Source of the DNA: Pleurotus djamor
Taxonomy: Eukaryota > Basidiomycota > Agaricomycetes > Agaricales > Pleurotaceae
NCBI GenBank assembly: GCA_029747585.1
Contig: JAPEVF010000635.1
Span: 1-26,555 of the forward strand
DNA length: 26,555 nt
Direction of reading: 5' to 3'
Below are positions 11,351 through 20,846 of the stretch, one piece after another. The notes under the pieces are model-generated. The model made no database searches and was not told the DNA's origin. It saw only the letters and a program-made list of their open reading frames with translations. Every line of letters begins with the position of its first letter. Within the stretch, counting starts at the first letter, position 1. The position numbers were made by a program, and so were the translations under genes.

Positions 11351-12904
11351 TCAAGGGAGTGTAGGGGAAACATTGTCTGATTTCTTCTTCGTCATTTTGA
11401 GCTTTTTGAGAGGGTTGCTAAAGGCGCGTTTTCCAGCTTCACCCTCAACATCCATCTTGGACATGCTCCGCTTCATTGCTGTGGGTGGTTGGCGAGGGAC
11501 TAGGGGAGCACGAGCGATTTGGGTCTCTGTCCGCGCCAAAGAAGACATCTGGGGAACCGGTGGAGACAGAGTACGATGGGAAGAAGCTTTAGTGTCGAGT
11601 CGACCTTTGGAGCCGAGAGAAGAAGCCAACTCGGACAATCTCGAGAAGCTGGTGGACGAAACCAATTTGGCTTTTCCTTGTCTGAGAACTGCTTTCAAGG
11701 AAAAACCTGAAGACGACGGAGAGAGCATGTTTCCCGAAGACGTGGATAGAGAGACCGAGAGTCCTTGAGTTTGATCCTGAGTATCGTTGGCAAGATGAGG
11801 CTGAGTACTGTCCGGTAGTGTGCTAGAAGGCGCAGCGTCTAAATTGTGGGTCCGAGGGGGCGAAAACCTTGCTGAGGGAATAGGAGCGTTCAAGTTTACA
11901 GTGTTTGTCGGACCATCAGTTCTCCCCGTCGTTTGGCCAGGCCCAGACCATCCAGTAGGATGATCGCTTGAAAGAGAGTGATCAGCCATCTGCCCAGGCG
12001 TGTGCAGGCGAGAAGGGGCGTCGGGGACCACAGCAGAAAGATGGTTGTGCGGTAAGCCAGCTGCGTCCGAGAGAATATGTAAGGTCGTATCCAGGTATGC
12101 CTTATCGAAAGTAGGTGGCGGCGAGGTAGGCAAGTCGAAGGGGCTAGGATCAGAGAGACCTGATTTGTTCGCGACTGGGGGGACATGTAACCTAGAAAGT
12201 GGAAGCGTTCTGTTCAATTGAGGCCTGGGTAGAGGCATGGCTATGAGTATAGTGGCAGGTAGAGAATGGGGAGCCGTACAAGGGTGAATCCAAGTTTGCA
12301 TGGAAAATATAGTCCACTAGAGGGCCAACCAATCTCTCGAGCCACAGCTGGGCACGATGAGCACACTCTTCATCGAATCGGCCGATGGTGACGAGGAAGA
12401 TGTCAGCATACACGTCCTCCAAAAGCTCAGACCTGGTGTACGCAGCAAGCGTATCGGTGTAGGCGTTGAATGATTCGCTTTGCACAACCGTAGCGTATGG
12501 TCCCATCATCTTCCCGTAAAGGGAGCGAATATACGCGGTTGACAAGGCATGTTTCACAACCTATGGCCGATTTCATCAGAAGAGCAAATCAATGATTACT
12601 TGGAAGGACATACCGGGAATCGTAAATCTTCTTCAGGATTCAGCTGGTACGGATGGTTCGTAAAAAATGTTCTCTTAAGGGCGGTTTCGAGGAGGGCTTC
12701 GCCGCGTTGGATGAGAGGATTGACTGGTCCTACACCGAGGAGAACTCGAGGCGGCTTGATTACGAAAGAAATCTTGGGACGTTCCTGTAAGACTTTCTGC
12801 ATGGGTCGACCCAGCATCTCGAGACCGGAAGCCGCAGCGTAGACGACCGTTTCGCGGTGGTGGCTTCGACGTTGGTAGTTGGGGGAACTCAGCGAGGCGT
12901 TCAT
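11351..12904 (-). CDS. Protein with a degenerate RNase III-like domain
   Basis: Three exons on the minus strand: 12904..12614, 12560..12280, 12224..11351; 481 aa. Introns are 53 and 55 nt (GTATGT...CATAG; GTACGG...CCCAG). Residues about 55-175 look like a RIBOc fold: NPLIQRGEALLETALKRTFF sits where the family has LEFLGDAVL, and YADIFLVTIGRF followed by WLERLV sits where it has ADxFEAxxG. Of the four catalytic acids, the first Glu is Ile65, the Asp is Glu69, Asp150 is kept, and the last Glu is Leu153. Cleavage is therefore unlikely, though RNA binding or dimerisation could remain. The C-terminal 290 residues are Pro/Ser-rich and disordered, with Lys-rich segments (KKLKMTKKK) suggesting nuclear entry. 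It is divergent from the RNase III-like gene at 13842. The family assignment is by motif reading only. Confidence 0.6.
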
Positions 12905-13841
12905 GATGATGATGGCACTAAAGCAACCCTGGGTAGCGCCCAGGGTCCACCCTGAGTGACTATTTGCTCACAAGTAGTTCGAATTCTAATTGCAATGGTT
13001 TGAATTTCTACGTATGAATAGTCCGAACCAGACCAAGTATCTACGGTCTCAAAGACTCAAAGACTCAACAACCCACTGAACTACAAACTGGGAAGGAAAC
13101 GGTGTAAGTCACTTTCTTGCTACTCGGATAAAGTCAGACTCACCGCAAAAGTGCTCATCGCAGACTTCTACTGCTCTGCGCATCGGAAGCAGTCCGCTGG
13201 ATACCCTCCCAGCGTCCACAACTACGCCAGTGCCCATGTCATGCACTGATAATACCCGAACGGATACAGAGGAAGCCCAGTATCGCCTCCCAAACCCGAC
13301 CCTTCTGCCCCGTCCATGCTCTGGGACGCCTATATAGACCGCGGAACCATTGCTAGATACTCGGCACAGAGGGTGATCTGCTATCCGCCCCCAGTCTCCC
13401 CACGGGCGGGATAAAGGTCATGGAGTAGGAGGCCCGAATGGCTTTTCTCTTCGCACAGCGCAGCGATCCGGCATTCCCAGTATGGTCTGGCTGGCAGAGG
13501 ACTGCTGGGGCAACGAAAATTAGTGGCCAGATGCTAATCTGTGCATTGCGTACTCTCTGTGAATGATCGTCGGTCAGCATGTTGCAGAAGAAAGGAAGAT
13601 GGGAGTTACTTACTTTCCTGCCTGAGGATTCGGCAACTGGAATCGACGAGCCTTTATACACCACCAGCCACGCCATCACATGACTGGGATGTGCATCGAA
13701 ATAAGGTTTGGTTTATCGTTGGACTTGCGCTGTTTGGAGGGATTTGACCTGGCCAGTGTCACTCGTCTTTGCACGTTCGTTCTGCTCCACGACCTCTGTC
13801 ACTCTGCCACTGCCCCGCAACACCCCGCCTCCTCGACCGCC
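12905..13841. other. Region between the two divergent RNase III-like genes
   Basis: It contains a small inverted repeat near 12932-12952 (CCCTGGG...CCCAGGG), a short tandem AAAGACTC pair near 13052-13068, and the 275-bp sequence 13084-13358 that recurs at 26281-26555. A minus-strand open frame (13353-13679) and a plus frame (13541-13747) have no recognisable motif. Promoters for both flanking genes should lie here, but no TATA box can be named safely. Confidence 0.5.
13084..13358 (-). repeat. 275-bp dispersed repeat, copy A (probable gene relic)
   Basis: It aligns end to end with 26281-26555, both 275 bp, at roughly three-quarters identity by eye. On the minus strand both copies share the reading GVVVDxGxxxxGLxPMRRA. 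Both then have a 56-nt intron-like segment with GTGAGTCTGA at its start and TTCCTTCCCAG at its end (13143..13088 here). In this copy one extra base near 13235 breaks the frame that leads into GVVVD. I read it as a remnant of a minus-strand gene. The GVVVD motif is faintly like the actin-fold phosphate loop, but too short to assign. Confidence 0.7.
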
Positions 13842-15668
13842 ATGGCTGAATCGACGGCACTCGCCCACCACCTTACCCATGATCACACCTTCCCGCCTTA
13901 CAAATTCGATGAATCCTTACCTGGCGTTCCAAACTTCGTCAGGCACCTCTACAACTGTCGCCGGAAGCAGGTTGCGAACAACGACCCTTCCGAGTACTAC
14001 GGGGACGCCGTCCATAACGCCGCCACCCGCTTCGCAGTCACTCGCTTCGTTGTTGAGAATACCGATTTTGGCTTGGTACAGAAAGCATGCGCTATAGAAG
14101 TCTGTTTATCCTATCACTCAGCATTGGCTCATTGCTCAACGGTTATCAGTGTCTTGTCTTCACCTTTAGCCAGAATGAGTATATGGGCCGCGCCATGGCC
14201 AGCGGGGTCGACCTCGCCATCATCCAGGTACCACCCAAGAAAAAGGCAGCGATAAACCAGTGGCTGAAGCAGACCCAACTGGATTGTCCCAAGACTTTTG
14301 CGGACCTTATGGAGTCGGTTTGCTGGGGCGCAGAGATGTATGCGGGGATCAACGCTGTCATTGATCACTATTATAAGCACCTTTTTGCCGCCTTCGACGT
14401 CGCACTTCGCAACAATTTCGCACCTCAGTGGAGGTTTATTGGGGAAAATGGATTCCTCCGCGAAACGCAAGCTCGCTGGAAGACTCATCACAACCAGGAA
14501 CCGAACTCCGCCCACATCGCTGCATTTCTTCGAGCATTCAGAGCCATTCCTTACCCATGTCTCCAGTATTCGTTTGGACCGCTCGAGGAGCAATTTCGAG
14601 ATCGCCCTTCACTATTCGGTGCCGACGGGGTTCTCTACACACGCTTTCTCTTTCTGGCTTACTTTGGGTTCTCAATCCTGGATTACTACTTCAGGAAAGA
14701 CATCGATCATTGCTATCCACATTACCGCGCCTCAATCGAAAAGGGAGCACACTTTGGAACGGTTCGTCACCCTTAATCAGGTTTGTAAGAAGTTAGCGTG
14801 CTGATAGCTTGCCCTTCAGTTACTCAGGCGGATTGTCCTCTGCGATCAGGTCCTTGCCCACATCGCGGGCAGCATCAGCATTTGTACCTTCCCGTCCAAG
14901 TGCAGTCCCCAAATGAAGGCACAGACTCTTTCAGCCGCAGTGGGACGACTTTTCCTCGAAAATCCCGAAACGACTGAATTGACTCTTAGTCTCCCTCTCA
15001 CCACGCTCATCAAAATGGCGCATGAAGTCATAAGCCGTCTTGATAGTAAGCAGATGCCCGTAATGCCGAGGACTATCCCATACCCCATGGTCCCCCTTCC
15101 ATACAACGACACTCCGCCATCGTTACCACCCAAAATATTGTCTCCCAAGGAGGTTCCTTTATCCACATCTCCACTTCGATCATCGCACTCCGTTTCGGCC
15201 TTAGTTGCTTCCACGAGCGCGTCTTTCAAGACCAAACTGAATGAGGTTGCCAAGGTCCTCATCAGACCCTTCCAGTTGACGACATCGGACTCCAGGGAGC
15301 AGATCACAGCGTCGCCATCGGCTCCGAATACCATTCCAATATCGCCCGCCTCAGCCATCCCCGAGCCCAACCCCGGACCTACACTCGAACCGTTAGCCCA
15401 AGCCTTACACGAGTCGAGTTCGAAGGGCCTCTTATCGTCGGTGAGACTGTCCAAGCGGCCTTCATCTTCCAGAACATCATCGAGCAGACCGTCGTCCGCT
15501 TCTACTTCTGCTGCTTCTGCTTCTGCTTCTACTTCATCCGCGAACCTCGCACATCATCCCCGGCCCGTGCAGAAAAAGGAAACTGTGACAAGCTTCCGTA
15601 ATTCCATCCTGAAGAAAGGGAGGCTTGCGGGGAAGAGTGTTAAGGTGCCCACGCTACGACGACCGTAA
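13842..15668 (+). CDS. RNase III-like domain protein with conserved catalytic acids
   Basis: Three exons: 13842-14075, 14174-14761, 14820-15668; 556 aa. Introns are 98 nt (GTACAG...CCAG) and 58 nt (GTTCGT...TTCAG). SEYYGDAVHNAATRF corresponds to the LEFLGDAVL signature, with Glu51 and Asp55. CPKTFADLMESVCWGAEMY corresponds to the second signature, with Asp122 and Glu125. The E-x3-D and D-x2-E patterns and the 67-residue gap between them agree with the known RNase III geometry, so double-stranded RNA cleavage is plausible. A second, weaker RIBOc-like stretch may follow (FGADGVLYTRFLF near residue 228; QMKAQTLSAAVGRLF near 305) without its acids. No helicase, PAZ or dsRNA-binding domain is seen. 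The C-terminal 180 residues are Ser/Pro/Ala-rich with a Ser-Ala repeat near 15480-15540. It lies head to head with the degenerate RNase III-like gene. Confidence 0.65.
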
Positions 15669-16011
15669 TTTTTGCCGGGATGTCATGGACGTTTCTGAGA
15701 GTACACCTTGTTATTTGATTGGATATACCCTACAACTTCTCTGTTGCTTCTCTTTATAAATGGGTCAACGTAGCAATAGGCTTGAATGTCGTCAACTAGA
15801 TATGTCGCATCGATGCCAGCCGGGAGGATTGGAGGGATGGGGCTAGCTATTGTTCGGCATGGGAGACGGATCGTCTATCAGTTGAAGTCGAGCTTGAAAG
15901 GGGCTGGGACGGGGTTGATAAGTTTAGACGCTGGAGCGCTTTAAAAGTTCATTCGAGCCTATTACGCTCGCTGGAGCACAACTCTACATACTTCTACACT
16001 AGCAGAGCTTA
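15669..16011. other. Intergenic 3' flank before the MITE
   Basis: No gene, repeat or RNA structure is recognised. The dinucleotide TA at 16010-16011 is the left target-site duplication of the MITE. Confidence 0.5.
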
Positions 16012-16114
16012 CAGCTGTTTGCAAAATTCTTGACACTCCGTCATCCGCGCGGAAGATGAATCGAGTAAAACTGGAAACGTACTTAGCGAAATTTTGTGTA
16101 AATGTTTAGCGCCC
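16012..16114 (+). repeat. MITE left terminal inverted repeat
   Basis: About 103 bp from CAGCTGTTTGC to TTAGCGCCC. It pairs as an inverted copy with 16458-16500 plus 26174-26240. The match runs through TGGAAACGTACTTAGCGAAA, which lies on both sides of the gypsy insertion point in the other arm. Confidence 0.85.
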
Positions 16115-16457
16115 ACCTACACCTTTCCGCTTTTTTGCCGCTTTTCCAACGCTTTTCCACCAGTCGTGACCTCAAGATAGTTGACTCCATAGCTCAACGA
16201 GGTCTCTAAAGTCTCTTGGTAATCAATCATACGGAACGCGGCGGTCAGAGTAACGACAAAGTAACGAGTCAGACGAGAACGCCCACGCTGATTGATTCTA
16301 GGCAATATTGCAACAATACTGACTACCTTCTTCGCCTGTATTCCCCAACGCAAGCTGATATTCAATGATATGGATATCCACATCCTCGTGAACATGATAC
16401 ATCACGCCAACTTTTTCTGTCAACATCTTGAGAACCAAAACTCATCGTCGCGAAGCC

Positions 16458-16500
16458 GGGCGCTTAGTGAAAGTTGACGAAATTTGGCTAAGTTAGTTTC
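16458..16500 (-). repeat. MITE right inverted repeat, inner part
   Basis: It begins GGGCGCTTAGTG and ends CTAAGTTAGTTTC at the LTR border. It is the complement of about 16072-16114 in the left arm. The remainder of this arm continues at 26179 on the far side of the gypsy element. Confidence 0.8.
16496..16500. repeat. Gypsy target-site duplication, left (GTTTC)
   Basis: GTTTC directly before the left LTR is repeated directly after the right LTR at 26174-26178. Five bp is the usual duplication for Ty3/gypsy integrases. Confidence 0.93.
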
Positions 16501-16767
16501 TGTAACATACGGGCGCTCTTTACTTACCTTATTTAGTTCTATCCCTCATCCCCTATAGCCATGACAGGCGTACCTATAGATATACCCCAGTTTCCCCCTA
16601 GCTTACTTTGTAGTTATTTGTTCCCTCTGGTATTTATAGTCGAACGTAGCTACTTCGTAAACTAGAGTCCCCAAAATATACGGATTACAACTGTCTATTG
16701 CGGAACGACTCTACTTTCCCCCTTCCCCCTCTTGTCACGTTACCTCCTTTTAGGAGCTAGCGTTACA
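16501..16767 (+). repeat. 5' LTR
   Basis: 267 bp with TGTAAC...GTTACA ends. It contains a TATA-like TATTTATA at 16631-16638, about 130 bp before the LTR end, a plausible core promoter for the genomic transcript. By eye it is identical to the 3' LTR. Confidence 0.97.
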
Positions 16768-16895
16768 TATTTTTGACAGAACAACCGTTCTACCCACCGA
16801 AAAACACAACTTCTCTTTAACCAAAACACCCCCGCCGTTGGTCCCCCTCAGATTGGCCCTCTGAGAATCCTTGGCACCCAAAACCCGCTTGCGAA

Positions 16896-16939
16896 AGTAA
16901 GCACCCCCAATTTCTTGAGTTACTAACTAGTCTTTAGTC
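16896..16939 (+). other. Intron-like segment in the gypsy leader, just before the gag start codon
   Basis: GTAAGC at 16897 serves as donor, TACTAAC at 16921-16927 as a perfect branch site and TTTAG ending at 16937 as acceptor. The ATG follows at 16940. The would-be intron is 41 nt, shorter than the 46-98 nt of the host genes here. If the donor is used it could alternatively join to acceptors upstream of the 3' ORF. Confidence 0.5.
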
Positions 16940-19900
16940 ATGGTTATCACTCGGAGTCGGGCTCAAACACTCACCGAAGCACCGGATGCGAACCTTGAGG
17001 GTTCATCCCTGCTAACGTCAGTGCCTGCCACTCCCGTTGCCTCTGCTCGCACCGAGAATGGTGCGACACGCGTACCTCCTGTGGAGAATACTCCAGGAGA
17101 CGATTCCATAGGCTTCGGCCTCCCTGGATCCTTCAATGTTCCTGACAGACGTCACATTCCTGTCCCACATTTTTTTGTGCCACCTAGTGATGCGGGAGAT
17201 CCCGAGGACAACCCTTGGTCTGATGTGCGCGAGACGCCTCCCCACCTTGCTCGTCGTAGCACTGCTAGAGTAGAGGATTCCCAACCTCCATATGATCCCA
17301 ATATCAATGATGCATATGCTAGTCTAAATGAGGAACAGAGAGAATTACTCGACCGTAGAAATCAATTTGTACAGAGTACTCCTCGCGCTGAAGATACTGA
17401 CAGTGTTGCTACATCTGTCCCTGTTCCACCCATATCTGACCGAAACCCCTTCCGGAACAAGGGTAAAGCTCCCGATTTGAGTAATTTCGACCCTAGAGGA
17501 CAGCAGGCTATGTTCAACCAATACGAAGATTGGTCGGAACTTGCCGCTGCCCAAGAAAGGAACCGAAACCTTCAAGAGGAAGTTCGACGCCTTCGAAATG
17601 AGAATCAGACATTGCGTGTCAGAAGACCTCACCCTGTTGAAGGCTTGCATGATCCCGAGGATGTCCCAGTTCCCGATCGAGATGGCAACGATGAACTTCG
17701 TGATGATGAGAGACCTAGAACCTCGAAGTCAGGAAGAAAGTCGAAGCGCTCGAAAAGGTCGCGCAAGTCAAAGTCAAAGACCAGGTCCTTACCTGATCGG
17801 GATGGACAGCACTCAAGCCGCGTGAACGATGACAATGTTCCTACTGAGATACGAGTGCCCGAACGTAGTCGATCGCACATGAGTCGAGTTTCTGAGACAA
17901 GGCAAACTACAGCCGAAAGCGCCCCTAGATCTCCTGAACACGAAAGGGGAGACAGGGAGCGTAAGCATAAGTCAAAACACCACAAGAAAAACTCAAAGGT
18001 CTCTCTCTTACCTAGCCGTTTGATTCCAAAACATAGCTCGCTGGGCAAGCTTCTTAACGCAGATGACGACAGCGATGATGGTGATTACTCCCCCAGTTCG
18101 TCTGATGAGTCGTCCTCATCCGAAGGCTCTGATCAGCACGGAGATTACTCCCACCGATCCAGCCACTACCGGTCTTCATCCTCCAGCGACGACTCGTCTT
18201 CTCGTAGTTCTTCCTCTTCGCGCAGTACCAGTGATGGAGGAGGAGGAGGAGGAGGTGGATCGTCTGGAGATTCAGACTCCGATGATTCCGATAGCTCTAG
18301 TAGTGGTTCGGATTCTTCTCGTTATTCCCGAGGGCATCGGCAGAGAGGGGAGCGTCGACGTCGAAACGAGAGGCGTCGTCATGGCTCCCATGGTCATCGT
18401 ACTCGTCACCGCCGTAGTCGCAGGGAACGAAGACATAAGACACAAAAGTCGTTATTGCGCCCGACCGCTCCTAAGCGCTACTCAGGCGCCGAAGATTTAG
18501 TGGAGTTCCATCGTTTCGTCAGTGACTCCCAGTCCTGGATGAAAGAGGGTAAGGTAGCGAAGGAATACCAGATTCGAAAGATAGCTACCTTACTTGATGG
18601 GAAACCATATGATTTTTACGCGCAGAATGTGGTTCCCGATCCTAAGCGTTGGACGTTGAAGAGTTTCTTCGACGGATTATTTGACACTTGCTTCTCACCG
18701 AATTACCTTGATAAGGTTCGTTTCGAGGCTGATAGCATCGTTCAAGGACGAATGAGCGTGAACAAATATGTTGCGCTAAAGAAACAAAAGATGGATATCA
18801 TCGGCACTATGAGCAAGCAAGATAAGGTCATTAGAATGTTTCAAGGGCTCAACTCGAACTTACGTTTAAAAATCGGTGAGACTCCCATGAGTGCTGCCAC
18901 TGCATCTTGGAGACAAGTCGTCAAACGGGCGCGAGAGCTTGAACTCGCCGCCGCCAACGCTTCCACTTCGAGTTCTCGAGCTCCTGATTCTAGGAGAGAC
19001 GCCCCTAGTTCATCTGGAAGTCGAAACGATCATCGAGGAAACCGGTCTTCTCGTTTCCGCGACCGACGCCGAGGAGATCGAAGTTGTTCGAGGCACCCGC
19101 CTAGCTCATCCAATCAGAATAATAGTAGCGGAGGGCGCAACCACAACACTCACCAAAATTATCGCCGCGACGATCGAAACAACCATCGTGGCGTTCGTTT
19201 CAGTCAGAATAATGACCATCGTGGCCAGCGTGGCCAGTCCCTGTACCCTCGAACTCCCACTCAGCTCACCCCGCAGCAACTTGACCAGTATCGCGCCGAG
19301 AATCGATGTTTCCGATGCGGCAACCAAGGGCATCAGTCCAAGGACTGCTCTAGATCCCAAGGAATGGCGTCGGGCAGTTCGCGAGGTCCCCCTGGAATCC
19401 CCTCCAATAGTATCGGTATTGATTTTGAGGATCACGAATATCTTGTAGGCGAAGTCGAAGAGGAGCCTCTTCAGGAGCTCCCCCTTAACGCAATCAGGGT
19501 TGAGGATAACGATGTCGATTACAGTCCTGTTGATGTCCTGGATTCGTTCGACGACATCTACGAGCTCTACGCGGCAGATAGTGATGAGTTAGCACCAGCC
19601 CCACCACCAGAAGAGCCTTACGTACGATCTAGCATGGGAGACACCCTGATCTATGCCCACAACACTATTCTTAATCAGGTTGGACGTTCGGTCAAATTTC
19701 CTGGAGATACTCGATATCGTAAATTTGAGGAGATCTCGGAACGGTTTTTGCTGACGCGTATAAGCGATGAGGATGTCGTTATCGAGGATCGTGTCCAAGG
19801 AGGACGATCGTGCATGATCAAATACGCGCTGCTCGCGCGACCCAATTACAACCTTCCTCGATGGTACGCAACCGAGTGCTGTGTTACCCATGGAATGAGA

Positions 19901-20812
19901 ATTGGACTGGCCTCAATCTTTAAGGACTTACCTGCCTTTGCCGATCATGTTGCGGAAGCCTCGGCAATGTTTCTTGAGCGCCACGCGCCGTACTTGTGTG
20001 ATGCATACGCCACCGAGGACATTGATCCTGAGTACCGGTTTTCGGCATGGCAAGAAGAAGGTGATCCTGATACGTACAATATCTACGACGCAATGCACAA
20101 GCTCCAAAGTCAGATCCCCACTGAAATCTTGACTCAGAAAGATTTTGACTTACCGAAATGGCACAATAAGAATCTCATCTTCACGTATGAAGAGAGATGG
20201 AAACTTGCCGGTATCGAGCGACCACAAGTCCTGTACCTTGACGAGGTTTTTGATGTGCCCTCCATGGATCTGATCGACGAAGACATGGAGGGCGGGGACC
20301 TAGTCGAGATCGCCGAGTTGGATGCGTACGGCGTTTCACCGGACTACTACGAGCAGACTATTGAGATCAATGGACAGCAGGTGGAACGCGGGACTTACGC
20401 TGGTCTTCAACGCAACACAGTACGCACTAGAGATCCAAATCGGTTGGTGCCACGGCCCGTCGTGGTTACGGTTCACATCAACGGCCAACCTGCTCGAGCT
20501 CTGATTGACTCAGGCTCCCTTGGCGATTTTATTTCAACTACACTCGTTGATCAACTTAAGATCAAGAAGACCGAGTTGGCCTCACCTTTGGTAGTCCAGC
20601 TCGCGGTTCAAGGTTCGCGCTCGAAGATCAATCATGGCTGTAAAGCCAATTTCAAGTACCAAGGCATCGATGATGAACGCTATTTCGACGTTGTCAATAT
20701 TGCGAACTACGATCTAATTCTTGGCACACCTTGGTTGTACCAGCACAAGGTTATGTTCGGTATAAANCCCCCCTCGTCTGGTAGTTGGATCGACGACTCC
20801 TTTACCCCTTAA
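16940..20812 (+). CDS. Gypsy Gag and protease portion of the polyprotein
   Basis: 1,290 codons. An unusually long, low-complexity N-terminus comes first. It has a coiled coil (LAAAQERNRNLQEEVRRLR, about residues 198-230), an SR-type basic patch (RKSKRSKRSRKSKSKTRS, about 266-284), Ser/Asp-rich tracts, a GGA-repeat poly-Gly run (about 432-440) and more Arg/Ser. The Gag capsid-like domain spans about 500-670. A CCHC zinc knuckle (Cys790, Cys793, His798, Cys803; CFRCGNQGHQSKDC) packages RNA. An acidic linker leads to a retropepsin-like protease with the active-site triad ALIDSGS (Asp1190-Gly1192) and the YDLILGTPW strand. The frame then meets the ambiguous base at 20767 followed by seven C residues and ends shortly after. 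Dropping one base there makes it continuous with the RT frame, so this is probably one polyprotein of about 2,460 residues. Confidence 0.93.
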   Translation: MVITRSRAQTLTEAPDANLEGSSLLTSVPATPVASARTENGATRVPPVENTPGDDSIGFGLPGSFNVPDRRHIPVPHFFVPPSDAGDPEDNPWSDVRETPPHLARRSTARVEDSQPPYDPNINDAYASLNEEQRELLDRRNQFVQSTPRAEDTDSVATSVPVPPISDRNPFRNKGKAPDLSNFDPRGQQAMFNQYEDWSELAAAQERNRNLQEEVRRLRNENQTLRVRRPHPVEGLHDPEDVPVPDRDGNDELRDDERPRTSKSGRKSKRSKRSRKSKSKTRSLPDRDGQHSSRVNDDNVPTEIRVPERSRSHMSRVSETRQTTAESAPRSPEHERGDRERKHKSKHHKKNSKVSLLPSRLIPKHSSLGKLLNADDDSDDGDYSPSSSDESSSSEGSDQHGDYSHRSSHYRSSSSSDDSSSRSSSSSRSTSDGGGGGGGGSSGDSDSDDSDSSSSGSDSSRYSRGHRQRGERRRRNERRRHGSHGHRTRHRRSRRERRHKTQKSLLRPTAPKRYSGAEDLVEFHRFVSDSQSWMKEGKVAKEYQIRKIATLLDGKPYDFYAQNVVPDPKRWTLKSFFDGLFDTCFSPNYLDKVRFEADSIVQGRMSVNKYVALKKQKMDIIGTMSKQDKVIRMFQGLNSNLRLKIGETPMSAATASWRQVVKRARELELAAANASTSSSRAPDSRRDAPSSSGSRNDHRGNRSSRFRDRRRGDRSCSRHPPSSSNQNNSSGGRNHNTHQNYRRDDRNNHRGVRFSQNNDHRGQRGQSLYPRTPTQLTPQQLDQYRAENRCFRCGNQGHQSKDCSRSQGMASGSSRGPPGIPSNSIGIDFEDHEYLVGEVEEEPLQELPLNAIRVEDNDVDYSPVDVLDSFDDIYELYAADSDELAPAPPPEEPYVRSSMGDTLIYAHNTILNQVGRSVKFPGDTRYRKFEEISERFLLTRISDEDVVIEDRVQGGRSCMIKYALLARPNYNLPRWYATECCVTHGMRIGLASIFKDLPAFADHVAEASAMFLERHAPYLCDAYATEDIDPEYRFSAWQEEGDPDTYNIYDAMHKLQSQIPTEILTQKDFDLPKWHNKNLIFTYEERWKLAGIERPQVLYLDEVFDVPSMDLIDEDMEGGDLVEIAELDAYGVSPDYYEQTIEINGQQVERGTYAGLQRNTVRTRDPNRLVPRPVVVTVHINGQPARALIDSGSLGDFISTTLVDQLKIKKTELASPLVVQLAVQGSRSKINHGCKANFKYQGIDDERYFDVVNIANYDLILGTPWLYQHKVMFGIXPPSSGSWIDDSFTP

Positions 20813-20846
20813 GGGGCCTGAGGTCACTAAAATTGCTTCGAAATCT

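Noticed and set aside
11274..11768. 164-codon plus-strand open frame
   Set aside because: Antisense to the Ser/Pro-rich tail of the minus-strand RNase III-like gene; repetitive codon composition explains it.
13084..13358. Assigning the 275-bp repeat to an actin-related protein gene because of GVVVD
   Set aside because: The motif is very short and flanking text does not align convincingly.
14846..15454. 202-codon minus-strand open frame
   Set aside because: Antisense to exon 3 of the plus-strand RNase III-like gene, whose three exons join in frame.
16117..16395. 92-codon minus-strand frame inside the MITE, considered as a transposase remnant
   Set aside because: No DDE/DDD motif or helix-turn-helix signature could be seen; too short.
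17629..18048. 139-codon minus-strand frame opposite gag
   Set aside because: A shadow of the Arg/Ser-rich gag coding sequence.
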